From assembly GCA_947625145.1 (NCBI GenBank), contig CANQNC010000002.1, positions 50,616-114,615 of the forward strand: DNA of 64,000 nt, in the 5' to 3' direction. The notes beneath the pieces are model-generated. The model saw nothing but the letters and a program-made list of their open reading frames with translations. It was not told where the DNA came from and did no database searches. Below, piece by piece: positions 26,901 through 30,479 of the stretch (within the stretch, counting starts at the first letter, position 1; every line of letters begins with the position of its first letter). This stretch comes from an uncultured Clostridia bacterium. Its GTDB lineage: Bacteria > Bacillota > Clostridia > Christensenellales > CAG-917. A program made the position numbers and the translations under genes.

Positions 26901-29900
26901 CGCCGCGCTGCGTACGGACGAGAGCGGCGACGCGAACATGCTGTTTGCAAGCGGCTCGACAAAGACCATCAACTCGGTCGGCGGCTCCACCGCGACAGTC
27001 AAGGCATTCTACGACTTTGCGGAGCTTGACGGCGTTGAGTCAATCGCGGACTTCTACAGGCAGATCGAGCGCTTCTTCGGCACTTCCTTCGAACTGCGCG
27101 TCACCTACGTCTACAACGGCGGCGCAAGCGATATGACGGAGGAGGGCACGATAAGGATCTATGTGCTTGACAGAAGCGTGTCCAGACTGAAAGACGCCTC
27201 CTATCGCGCCATCACCATCGACCCGCTGATCACAAGGAACGCCGACGGCTTCAAAGCCGAGCAGCAAGTCGTGCTCGAGCAGGACGGCACCGAGGCAAGC
27301 AAAGAGGCGACGGCGTACTTCGATTGGTCCGTCATCAACAGCTATATCGCGGCAGGCACGAGCAACAGCAACTTCACGCTTAAGGCGATGATACCCGCCG
27401 TGGACAACGCAAACGGCACGTATATCCGCTTCTCTGACATCAACGGGAAGGACGGCATAGACGAAAACACCGCGCAGTTTGCAAACAGACTGTACGGCGA
27501 GTTTGTCCTCGCCGAGGCCTACGCCGCCTATATGGCAGACAGGGAAGGCAAGGCTTACGATTGGAGCAGATACGCTTACGGCGATCGCTATCTGCCGAGC
27601 TATCAGACCGTCAACGTGCCTCTCACGGTGTTCAACCGCAACATTCTCGGCGCCGAGTTTGTGTTTGACAACATGCTGACGCTGTATTACGACAACACCA
27701 ACTACAACTCCTCCGTGCGCACCTACGTCGGAGCGGGCGAGAACGACGGCAGATACATCGACGTGGAGTACAACCGCAACGGCATGCCCATCACAATGAC
27801 CTTCTACAACAGGTTTGCGTACAGCGCGGAATCTCTGCCCAAGCAGATCAAAGTGACCTTCGAGGACGGCAACTATCAGCTGTACGACCTGACCTACGAC
27901 AACCTGCCCACGGACGCGGAGATCATGGCTTCGGGTTCGACGTTCAAGACGTCGGACAGGGCAAACGGCGCGGTCAGAATGAAGCTGTCAAGCGGCGAGG
28001 ATCAAATCGTGCTCAAAGTGGGCGGCGAGGAGAAGGAAGCTCTTGCCATAGACTTTGTCGTCCGCGCGGCGGCGGTCTCGGCAAACAACAGCACGCTGAC
28101 CTACAACAACATGTCCTACGGCGAGAACAAGTACACCTTCGATCCTTACGTCAACGCGTGGACGGACAGCCCCTACAACACAGCGCAATATGACAAAGAG
28201 ATCACCTACTATGTGGACGGTCAATTCCTCATGGCGCAGAGCTGGTGGAACGAGGGCAGGACAATATCCCAGAGCACAACGCTGTACACATCGCTTTGGA
28301 ACAAGCGCCACACCAACTACCACGTGCTCACAAAGACGGGCGAGGGCGACTTCGTTGAGGGCGCCACGGACAACGTGCGCTTCTACATCGCAAACAGGGG
28401 CGGCAGAACGTTCAGACTGTACGAGGGCAACGTCATCTACAGTTCGACGGACGGCTCCTACAAGACGGAGAGCGACGAGGATCTGTATGTGTTCATCTAC
28501 GTGACCACGCAAAAACTTTCCGCAACCTACAACGCGGACGGCCTCAGCTACACCTATATGGGCGGCGAGTTCAACATATCCGCGGCCCTCACAAGCGACG
28601 TCAGCGAGCAGGTCTCGCAGGATATCTCCTTGCCGATCGTGATCAATTCGGGCAGAATAGATCGCGAAAACGGCTACAGTATCGCAAAGACAGCCGCGGA
28701 CGAGTACAAGCTGTGGGACGAGACCGCAAACGCGTTCGTCGTGGATCCTCTCGGCACGACAAACATCTTCGAGAGGAACAAGGGCACCTACACAGGCGAC
28801 AGGTACATCCTCGACGAGTCCTCAAACGAATATGTCAAGGACGACAACGGAACCTACGGCATTGATGGCGACAGATACTACGAGCTCAGCTACGAACAGC
28901 TCGGCGCGTACAAATATCTGCCTTCCAAGCTCACGCTGATCTCGGCGGACGGCAAGACCTTCGAGAACGTGGAAGTGCAATGGGATCTCCAAGGCGTCTC
29001 CGTCACCTTCGAGGGCGGCACCTATATCGCAAGGGCGATCGTCAACGCAAACGGCAAGTACAACTATTCGCCTCACGGCGCGGACAGCGAGGCCGACGTC
29101 AACGACCTCGGCTCGCCGAAGATCTCCTTCACGGTGCTCGTCGCAGACAGAAGCGTGTACGACATGGACACCTCGACGCACAACATATTCTACAATTCGA
29201 GCTCGTCCACCGGGAAGTACGTCGGTTTCCGCGGCGGCAGATCGGGCAGCGTAAACACCTCCTATGCGATCGATCCTTACAACTACACCGTGCCCGACAT
29301 GTCCGACTTCACGACATTCAAGGTCAAACTGCGCGCGGCGACATTCGACGCGGACAGAGTGCAGACGGAAGAAGCGGATTCGTCCAAGATCTTCACGTTC
29401 ACCACTTCGGGGACAGGATCCGGTGTGAGCGGCAAACTTGTCTGGAACATGAGCAAGTTCCGTCCCGGCTACAACGGCGGCGTGATCTACATCACCGCGG
29501 AGCTGAACTACGGCGAAGGGGAGAGCGCTGTGCATTACAGCTACGACATCCCGTTTGTCGTGTACAGGAAGCTCGTCTCGCAGGTGAGCACCAAGAAGAT
29601 AGGATCGGCTCAAAGCGATCTGGCGATCGACACGTCAAACAGCTACACGAGCAACGTGGACGCGACGGGCCTTGCGGCGACAACATACACGATCGATCCG
29701 ATGAACACCAACCGCCTCACTGTCCCGAATTCCCTCAACGTGGCGTTCTCGCGTTACACGCCGTCCTACAACAGGAACACGGGCGTAGTGACTATGGGGA
29801 GCTCGGCAACAACAGAGTACAAGGTGTTCAACTACGTCATCGTCAACATGCCCTCGCACAGTTGGTCGTTCGGTTCGAGCAAAGTGACGTCATCCGAGCT

Positions 29901-30411
29901 CGACGGCGCGTATGCGACCATCCAGTTCAGCTCGCAACAGCGCGTCAGAGTGCCTCTTAAGGTCTCGTCCGTGTCAGCGCCGTCGTCCACGTGGACAAGC
30001 TCGGTGCAGATCAAAGGCACGGTGATGACAAACTATACGACGTCCGCGCAAAGGTCCGCGACCACTTTGCCCGCCTCCGTTGCGATAAGCGGCACCACTT
30101 ACACGCTTGTGTGGTACGGCAGAGCGTTCGTGTCGCCTGTGTCGGGCGGAGACTACGTAACGCAGATCCCGCTGTTGCTGTCAGGTCCTACGGGCGCGCA
30201 GATCCAACTGCCCACATTCGGCGGACGCGCCGTGACGTTCGTGCTGTATTGCACGATAGGCTGCGTCGTGAACAGCAACGGCAACGTGGTGACTTCCGCC
30301 ACGGCAACCTCAGCGGACGGACAGTTTGACGGCAACACCGTTGTCACGGTGGGTCAAAAAGCCCCGAATTACTTGTTGCGCTCAAGCCTTGTGTACATCT
30401 ACAACAGCTAA
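2962..30411 (+). CDS. Giant (9149 aa) modular repeat lipoprotein, presumably cell-surface
   Basis: Single uninterrupted ORF. N-terminus MRKRSLAIALVMIIVVLATMILAAC has a signal peptide with lipobox LAAC. Strong RBS and consensus promoter. Internal degenerate repeats cover most of its length, and an intrinsic terminator follows the stop. Confidence 0.9.
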   Translation: MRKRSLAIALVMIIVVLATMILAACNPETLPDEPPKLPDNPDIGGDIVDDQNYVSSQWAWQRIKETAYAAASDQHDARYINGDNCFVLGYSKDEYDVALVLRMAYAIDLLADSKEDDSQLLIELRKFAKDEIGDASPEDLSELCAQEQGDLLVGIYYFEGILAADVRGLKKDEGGVHVMYTDDVSVSYLGSKIEKILKDVNLTDVIFTKLLGYNVDSLLQSLVQSSVPSLGGISLVDLTIEDFLVKILFASSKARYVDEGNGIQTIELPCDLSMLVGIVFPAIQGLINDQVQIVDLVKKITGIDLGKLGSLAGMAVVINATVKDDKLQSVNLGVDVNLNSNGLPSLQEQYGSFQNDIGIDFCLDRLQFSNDVKLDVVSVLDARPEKPTLEDGSDNSFYKKIKKTEKEYSLLTFDGQLDLVLDIEDKTVTPQNILDSFGTLLTNLLFSEMDDSMKESLGALLSKDIVFEKSQIPLSLKLKGQINLKDSRQTKIAAQLTGTNEKVRLGLYYDGNYDSVFLDASGLLGEGSTKFKIEGFNFNQLIDKLFDKVYTLITNAINGEGGGSSAQDEYSQLLQNADLITQHTGRTAEESEGEGEAEEEGLDTLGLVVAIVDQISIAKNGDIFNITGIDFTMTQEILDAIFGMIFKDDLAGGKVPLVTDPMPKLSYANQGTGKPKTLKLENVALGVESPLVGLGIGLSVQFGTIKDVENFNSLFAGINEGEYLSVSTDGGKTFNMDFLHIELSTALNIDLQTLRSRLGELNIAIDNLKIGDSYEGLLLNILLELGSIDAGLTLDVKADLDLTTQNISLDTLNTSSAKIEIKTREQEPRTMVELYLQDGALYLNTPGLESISVKQIKITLAELFDIANLTPSATDGESGALVAEDPAPKEEEKGTDIIGLIASLVTEFRIGNNAISIGLVSNIVDQLLTTLQIDNVEFKFDNSDVNGGIRLEFPAGLELPEAKFSVFLAFGDSANLNVSLNGINVGAGMQTTRYLQDTEARLYTNILENPYVYVDLTLGVDFQADEGKSSLEFGHKGTHWMDGDGNYKDMKETPPPQNYKGKYYYVDEEGKYVVEDYQSTDLFFGTHMDINYELRVAASLDLSPVIAYLLGATSLQTNYNASEIMIELTGTKFGGEREVLLGLYLAGGSAFIDASRFGLNRVEVDVDVYGLLLKYLSVNSNITINSAGSGSDALAAAGPDLSDIADNETLFGLTLLATLTSRGLSIELTQGIVSLLYELVGIEASDLTAWAEIAWQALEEEEYKPFRLGVDVKNDNNQTISNAEIYAREISVIAGGEKMREIRLRRQTDDAGQGKLLDQYISELINEDENPFVVVPLFNEYSDIVVPSVSVELKGALTVGTAADNAEWTLGQWIAAVTEAMPSQDNPDQGKEKNPNLEAFLHKLVLQINAPVEVGTKIGFRIAAKLRLNPEFPVNSMPNVKFMLYEESMGLLDNFTEIYTKTVDGSAKYKKIELADAKVKFAEGEELYIRTYIPEGISLSEIKTTDDTFEIDGTYYVLLSDGTYYKTVISAANKAQFDVVYTPTNLFDIDYLLAHADISIELYNRDIVEVENLISGTAIGADERQELVDSTLVALRLIYNGESMGYPTSNLYVDLMDDFHVSIANMQVKETIDSLMSLFSGNGDKNQSEEGGPEAANNIAVTAAAENADGSEEKGLVDTLYDILGGFVGRLGADSNGITVNFASGLLANLLNMLLNTNLAPEDMLQINGEESYFTFAWTYAVDALLKIDPIYMGLRLDSIKIGLGQEDSILPAAFDRSIYTGFDRLDNISFEVALDAEIVLKQQEDEVKLQNYVDAFVQGLEIALGFTVDKDITYDLGIMLGGNIELGDPDKTVVAISLRINEEDKIAIYIKGSSMYVDLGDLSDRAIYIENTGVSDLICGSISELLGRAADAESGDALASAEPEVSPEEQLQIMLDISDGRLGLLVTEQVIVGLLASFLNDEKAGATLDEVIEKIQQLNLNLSADVELQFSPGIALAIAISSDLIDIEAALSTINLATGTNPEVNDIYEQLQTRVDDAINAVDYVVAEAEYSGTKFYKVTQKEGDGRYEYVEAGKFDDGAYDRVDEQEYKAVPHFNKQNDSTIINLSLDLYIDYSTSATYMLVTDSKVLESYRESERYSYSEVSDSFVQDPHGTFIRDGFSFDSLLAKIFGFEDLQSALKGVKLPRILFDVKDGKFDVGTQENAFSLYDLFAQLGLRMFLDDSMDDGFKLAIEAQFDLSKFGIETLSDLDGIYALIQKLTSKDPIVQKEVRSILLSALELSVIVDFTYELGENSTRKIAIYLVNNEIYIDMSGLEGPKAKMGVYDLLGLFPSNGDALAAAGNTTEGDVTGENNSALNTVFAILNDLAKTLIFQSTPWLANSKLSQLGSLTLLFNSNAFNSILTTLFQTLLQMDTQFDSDQLLLDDEKSGLFIRPGDARFGNSVVTAEARFELLNRQNPASKGEDDKNFFFDLMIGIGVTANMLNDEIVESVLPVEDRYEFMNLKELIDNVMSIVNGFYTHSYSAVDAETEGFVQGGIYYRFVQSADGGFVLKGENYRALNKGEKVADGTALYDRQYAQVVGDQVVIVRYVEDPAGEYVYVKDEDKYVKASDLEKVPDDAPRFRQENTDADGNTDFLKDEAGNPVAPKDAKLYARRGIPVYSEQVISLSISGILYFSSDGVDEYDISGLFGKIPMLSDMLLMLQAQSRFFGGVGIRLSASVDLAAIDIRGLLSSEQEKAMDKFEEFIANSNLSQLELAVEFIEVNENGNFARYDDGGDNGAGSLKVLGGVYLSDGTLYLDATGIASAQQYSRIDNFMDYVHRIAQNGVGGLFGGTATEALAADDPTTFDVTDAEYRNALVYLLYTDTAFQLQFAQSFLAYALSLLIPNLDPLTDVFDVAGVTVGLVHGEAEFRRIDAIQNPELRAKFDSDPAYRSERYAYYDSVHWETYDPLAGKLEDHPEDPSSTEFYSDTYLVVMTKNEQGHTIPNIFELEYTQMFSKQAGEGDVYVLTDEYKQGETYVRIGNEYKLVEYEISGKAIGSTTNLYATIGVGTDSTEHIALRGSKIYHNVDDADGNVVDYVEASEYIDDKTLNIHTYIVRNGVYTHIDMLSERQYGYVKDPDGAYYRTVVSYGGISEYMLGLDITTGVLKAGLKLGRLDIDFGGGTKYLPDYIKDEKQHTYTLTDGDVSRTVPYTTDGYAALTDAQKEAAGDIDMPVNPFYDTIVTIGFSVDLSLGITEGLLDFGTIISEIVGNLAGINVEMPATTKGFSSAHLRLDVSLMLDMYDVTNSELKLELVSVTESGYDALWAGIYFINDTLYFDLSEVFNLPKMSISNVGIEDMLEKLLKIDNNDPLFVAGNNEKYKASGDALVAANDSAGEDSDGNGSVDIHDKNLGFAILFDKDLLTIMIGDKLFDSIISMLPDSVSEKLGFELKELFYEEINGSLQIELNTKDDFDLELKMSLGLDGSRYNQAATVTAPNITLEMSGDGASFSPDERTVAQNIQSGLDNKYYVFREDANGHYVVNASGGYVRALKPDDVLQPTDKKYAKYRLYYNGAKGFYLKKIVDSEIAGGAETEGDEFAVQTGDIIYVLVPGAVANQSYVADGGVYDMYLDLTLGIRNVKIAFSNARSYTLTGSDLAGYVDFGDLDHIKIAAYLNFDTSFKTGDENVIDLTPVLTNFLPGLTEDDIAQIIALGDDGKDVNRKNRIKIEAEIQTMALINYLRSQLLKDFENVEGDMSLYDTMDLIGKLLGIGSEGGSEEESGSVFDDLIGLLDDIASFFNVSIEIQTKGGNDADYHNLVGIYMSTGTFSLLTEDELLPESDDFVPEEERFDHYYPSFDGKYYYDEAAQDGNGEYRLLTDESYTGQKYAYDSSYYYQNDIGRYKRARGGLYVDLSYFNIPSVYVNSAIVRDVFAAVFGSGDAGDASDALAAAQAQGADETEEEGIFPLIKDDSILSYIRMFVSSFVVTSKYVRLLANPTYINQLLVILMGEEGAIQFDPAEFVNSPSLTINIDPSQTTYEDMTEAIEASKAAYEAADGNAEKQKSIATQLGELLSLTKNRFAITEHFGTEDEAKLGTYYVDEESGAYVMKNNLSATERKAYDAAVAKGEKKYFEIVSVPTYIRLMDDAGNRTDNFVLYTSASDRQVARSEQDETLIPLGLYYPQLYVIEEYELEAPENGVPIVDTNTAYVPADDKGLYCVRTLEERNPFIALKVFLWNHEIELSLESPGFEAIPFNYVTGAEAEANGLTNVPVEHWYKDVQNVFFTSEDKVEDGLFSWRSDYYTMGAFDPAKYSKDPRFIENKNQYYPIDYTTLYKYEGGAYSRVTEDENSLPDYLADMENNDAEYYVYVDSNYQKLQRAYIYKKNVYQTISKRVIDSSEEEYYRANPDQYFVRTQSPSSVDRPDLTEKEGYPYNYVPLDQLFYLSLSLKGSLYLNAGRIYFEFGDFKKIYNAVNGRAEDTDIDLSVYKNVAYKKFHGSYVQVTDGAELQTLRDAGQLYIWMNAALKEQYAIDKALGEVLGGLLGDMKGRFQVQSNETLVFYFSIRLDMSFEFDVKLNTETVIIPADPSKGETEPTTRTRAKIALQLLIRDADVAIDMWGEQNDKIPEDQRTDGNKYVDFDHVNDYTDLEDGSLTHFLGIYYNHDEDTGSAGLYLDLEWLLGKDAKIYVDMSDYTLEDVLNGFIGEKLGTSTQASSSDALAAAEVDDEGMYKDGQASDDTRLYLNIFTGSVALNVTSGLLKVLLNELAPDLNISSYLPNLKIYLKQDLNPYSLTLGAMLFDETGTMPMLDLGLVIEGTNGTDYSSSVEFGLAEDFRDNQSGENNKNDIFYYANFYSEDGGDWAKDFDEKGYLQLVKEYKQAETGGKYKKLEDGSYAPVEDGYVGESYNLNEYYENANGNYVLGDGGMREYNAETDANAKRYAVYDGPTQRYAKAPVRMVEILADRRYADSEDNDLWAFVDGKYVKLGEYLNVTDDGVIYLNSYRQLKDRKPFKEYMSPIFKMDANQNPVQVGKNELKGFTGEGNIQYVREDELSAYIDGHADATELAELKASGVKYVVDGVTYIAVDFGEKKDGFTDIDEADKIPAEIPVYKVVEDFNNYTRAFGLDLGELLKDDKNNSAEQKEAMDVILDSLLGGLQTLEIGANLSIAINVSDILNWTYQLTQFIGESSIGEYLYMLIGALNGDAERDSKIGLELALKLQLDMKGVALYLANKKIADSLSGELAKAARSTLILDLLEGCRLYVELTYDTDFHGEKSAKAYLWAGVDDGKLNLKMDLSDIGTIVGWGDFFSYALVEDMDLKQLFASASTASSAALVAANTVVDESFDDDYTGVIPESIWDIINAVLGRLYVANDFLTVGLNEELMGDLMGLLAGADNQVLQDVVGFLPKLYVSDGNDTSGITFNMFGERPSLDLNLKFSTGEPYYLKLADYNKFYGHNGTRLNAGGASAKDYSGTHFHLEDGEYKLCTDPECANADKYVLVMDDEYALIGYAYPDWKGDKYALNASGAFELDNENGMYIKLGNFSLTMHVGELYAKVNKEFSVPESTMYGLIHEDAVTKDAEGYLVDSEGTRVHDESGKEISDPYIKVDHLKLTLALSLGVSIYGKPQTDSDNIIDLSEILDLIMGVINPNSAIAGSTLQLRITNDLGRDDGAYLTLDLRAFIDLSDFTLEAYIGLVRHKTNNSKSTLLSIALKDETLYLDLSGLLGDTAKISLGGLNTTTLLKNLKLAGKSLSNLVDIIAGKDASAAGDAMTAAGDDVHGTLEQMMRDYAYFILMFNPRTTLLQINADLINAIYKKVMQIQGKDFSKNLIPDMGDLLLMLDATQDDGTRFSINLRLSDSLYVCLDLEPIDATKSFGKGDIFVSHGSNRQWDTPLTGYTEIGTLDLDQLLNGVTDDKTGLTTPYDIMSGLDKLPDVGAHLSLDFTISTRGMKRGDAHFDDTFAGWLCNDLIGTLFDGNEMFGKFELITTSSAYNSYEGSIYVYDADSETYVKQETKPAWRASTYYKFTPAEVNVLFPDSALSLTLDLKLSVNLATLIVNGISGILGADIALEIYAGTPVNTKIASIYYVGSSRLNNRHELVNKTTAGANIFSDALYLDLSGLGLGKIKFQGFSGLLNAKPYANDVATTASSAGTAAAYSAADQAADGEVTEGLSSALYLTIDLESGRVAVNIDRGMIDLVMSMLGVELGFALPDIQSVALALEFGDKGVSSINLNAILDSYDSAFDATIDTFELDLGNTKNYVNADDLIAEVKSGYAGVTLSNTAGTNSLIQNILDGIDPHINIEIISKVWQAVLANVPTVGTRQVNAFQEKAVTTLTVTKQKALVKGLGNINHMLIGIKSTRPFFSSVSSSKGTLSAEAILASNNLWLTENLDIAGNLLSIVEGVNTAFGLDLFPLDIGGLMGGGGLNPTPHGQMLDFVNGYDGDNQTWSYSGGYSDTHATSGSSSGGGGGGGSSSSTSDDWSYPLNLSNLIKSVDVSLFDSAEYHPYGFNMSSSFADNGRSKIKVSVSLNKDAFNELLLMVYTVVLNLMKDGLAGDSGQEYFSTNLNTVTKNSDYNSKEQVADILKELKRLVDTGATTQAKVDYLEPYVRSIPATLSKWLFKATLGNTIWNLGGLAGATIEDLSGLIGALLPIPFATGTKLNPNINIYIDINPVASEYNKSGYTMRPGIQAIEIFVNGESAGNNSSVTYYTSSSKNYKLQPSTTQTSNMTASTADSSFPAWDFWMAHINPYNTVEKSDTSDMLSFNDADSASKSNSVSQPDPPSEIVIEDVATREFKIGSLTYTLTDDVFGNSSLFPQFADVTLGNKLGGGSAVHTADTLTNGTYIVWDASTVDLTPASRSADGGRRLAGYVYGYALNAVLYAIPVYVKNNSYATKLESMDSGSAKTIKLETDGSSSSANNVLPDLVKLTFNGTASSQSYIYLGTYLTDETGAMQYAVLETSTNTYEKLGKRLVYDKKDPTKSEQMTNADGGTYKLYPAYIAGLSKSGSSYKTFTDSTTGKKYYVIKASNFKTGAVPHGWISWDYSDFKYSWANSGNITVGYDYQYGLSNTIHGELSISASSYAVRELTSMYSSSLGLTVDNKAVAGASLASTRKADGSYDITLTIDPMTVAAEFTEGEKDLAKIIAKFDRVSGTWTSGAKFTSSTSSSASSAYWMLKWDLGQLEKALDAIRNAGGGYDYFKGLEATVTAYVGGNRFKVQTFETQNGLLTEEYGFVGNGDSRYANSGYVAQPCKVKIVMPSYVFDSMKNDVTFDPYSAASLGGDTLFAEDAKVEFYTLSAEGNKEERSLTYTKGEEVLKVEAPFFYNADRKVYVDAKTAGLNGHKFADRDISYLGYSQSGYPLYAKLTIGTAFSGLQEVYVRISVPEVSPTQTTLNVSHTDVFNPQWYNAFESVDVSFRGRVSHKMYPRWEEAVYYTDSACTKKKAEQNIFSGGTIYVKVPAAVKDESTGKEIGLLYKGLDQNGREVFEAQTITLRLNVEAQQIASAKFFYDASVGDVYGKGNLDSLRQKLLDKSNYTAEVYAQSHQKDDVWFGIDPLAYAQNPERYFLTIDSEQDRLWGDPTKVTSVLIELAPNVAFGGDKYIKNEDGSYSFDSTGSIGTYRVDGVDENGDPKYVELTESYIAYISAFDLSEFAPSNDGLEVTLEATIGNQTVDVPVHMPSYHITGQTSLEGSDMAASGNAGADDDQQLTLTYDVFSPWGLPTHGTFQTAEGNAEVESDITWDNAAAPSKDEIMGEAGDRYILRTYHMFDGTAIQTADYTAKIVLQGYDDSIVQDVVLDGLEEGAAVYELFGDFQFPTTASVWVGGVEKKNIPVGWLDKSQPTAEEIAAGQFVRSYYVTVKDAGREEQYTRAFTVAIRNRVIFTAEGFANNSLDGLSFNLTAQNFFNGLPKTSGAHVADVNGGSATEKSGISLEWSGVYTTDGAVGMQMVLTATGGKFEGKDFTTSYNVDVTVEGNSVLALKDTDENGGLFLLDAYAALRTDESGDANMLFASGSTKTINSVGGSTATVKAFYDFAELDGVESIADFYRQIERFFGTSFELRVTYVYNGGASDMTEEGTIRIYVLDRSVSRLKDASYRAITIDPLITRNADGFKAEQQVVLEQDGTEASKEATAYFDWSVINSYIAAGTSNSNFTLKAMIPAVDNANGTYIRFSDINGKDGIDENTAQFANRLYGEFVLAEAYAAYMADREGKAYDWSRYAYGDRYLPSYQTVNVPLTVFNRNILGAEFVFDNMLTLYYDNTNYNSSVRTYVGAGENDGRYIDVEYNRNGMPITMTFYNRFAYSAESLPKQIKVTFEDGNYQLYDLTYDNLPTDAEIMASGSTFKTSDRANGAVRMKLSSGEDQIVLKVGGEEKEALAIDFVVRAAAVSANNSTLTYNNMSYGENKYTFDPYVNAWTDSPYNTAQYDKEITYYVDGQFLMAQSWWNEGRTISQSTTLYTSLWNKRHTNYHVLTKTGEGDFVEGATDNVRFYIANRGGRTFRLYEGNVIYSSTDGSYKTESDEDLYVFIYVTTQKLSATYNADGLSYTYMGGEFNISAALTSDVSEQVSQDISLPIVINSGRIDRENGYSIAKTAADEYKLWDETANAFVVDPLGTTNIFERNKGTYTGDRYILDESSNEYVKDDNGTYGIDGDRYYELSYEQLGAYKYLPSKLTLISADGKTFENVEVQWDLQGVSVTFEGGTYIARAIVNANGKYNYSPHGADSEADVNDLGSPKISFTVLVADRSVYDMDTSTHNIFYNSSSSTGKYVGFRGGRSGSVNTSYAIDPYNYTVPDMSDFTTFKVKLRAATFDADRVQTEEADSSKIFTFTTSGTGSGVSGKLVWNMSKFRPGYNGGVIYITAELNYGEGESAVHYSYDIPFVVYRKLVSQVSTKKIGSAQSDLAIDTSNSYTSNVDATGLAATTYTIDPMNTNRLTVPNSLNVAFSRYTPSYNRNTGVVTMGSSATTEYKVFNYVIVNMPSHSWSFGSSKVTSSELDGAYATIQFSSQQRVRVPLKVSSVSAPSSTWTSSVQIKGTVMTNYTTSAQRSATTLPASVAISGTTYTLVWYGRAFVSPVSGGDYVTQIPLLLSGPTGAQIQLPTFGGRAVTFVLYCTIGCVVNSNGNVVTSATATSADGQFDGNTVVTVGQKAPNYLLRSSLVYIYNS
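4600..21560 (+). repeat. Degenerate protein-level repeat array (type 1 modules) within the giant ORF
   Basis: Recurrent pattern 'IxLYLxxGxLYLDLSGL ... [linker DALAAA + acidic] ... L..LL...L'. Examples: LYLDLSGLLGDTAKISLGGL, ALYLDLSGLGLGKIKF, EIYIDMSGLEGPKAKMGV, GLYVDLSYFNIPSVYV, LYFDLSEVFNLPKMSI, LYLDATGIASAQQYSR. About a dozen copies at 0.8-2.3 kb spacing. Confidence 0.8.
22285..22346 (+). repeat. Low-complexity Gly/Ser linker between the type 1 array and the C-terminal region
   Basis: Translation ATSGSSSGGGGGGGSSSSTSDD; DNA is GGC/GGA/AGC-rich. Confidence 0.8.
24280..29960 (+). repeat. Type 2 Ig-like protein repeats carrying an '[TF]xxDP[YLM]' motif within the giant ORF
   Basis: Seven occurrences: LTIDPMTV (~24280), VTFDPYSA (~24722), FGIDPLAY (~25567), ITIDPLIT (~27208), YTFDPYVN (~28132), YAIDPYNY (~29263), YTIDPMNT (~29686). 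Each is embedded in beta-rich sequence. Confidence 0.6.
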
Positions 30412-30432
30412 GCGCATTGGGTTTCAACAAAA

Positions 30433-30468
30433 AAACGCTTCGTCAAGGGACGAAGCGTTTTTTGTTTT
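30433..30468 (+). terminator. Intrinsic terminator after the giant ORF
   Basis: AAACGCTTCGTC-AAGG-GACGAAGCGTTTTTTGTTTT: perfect 12-bp stem plus T-run. Confidence 0.9.
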
Positions 30469-30479
30469 CAAAGACGCGT

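Noticed and set aside
2962-30411. Giant ORF as a nonribosomal peptide/polyketide synthase or a toxin (RTX/CDI-like)
   Set aside because: No adenylation, ketosynthase, carrier, RTX nonapeptide, hemagglutinin TPS or toxin C-terminal motifs seen; the lipobox and beta-rich repeats indicate a surface protein.
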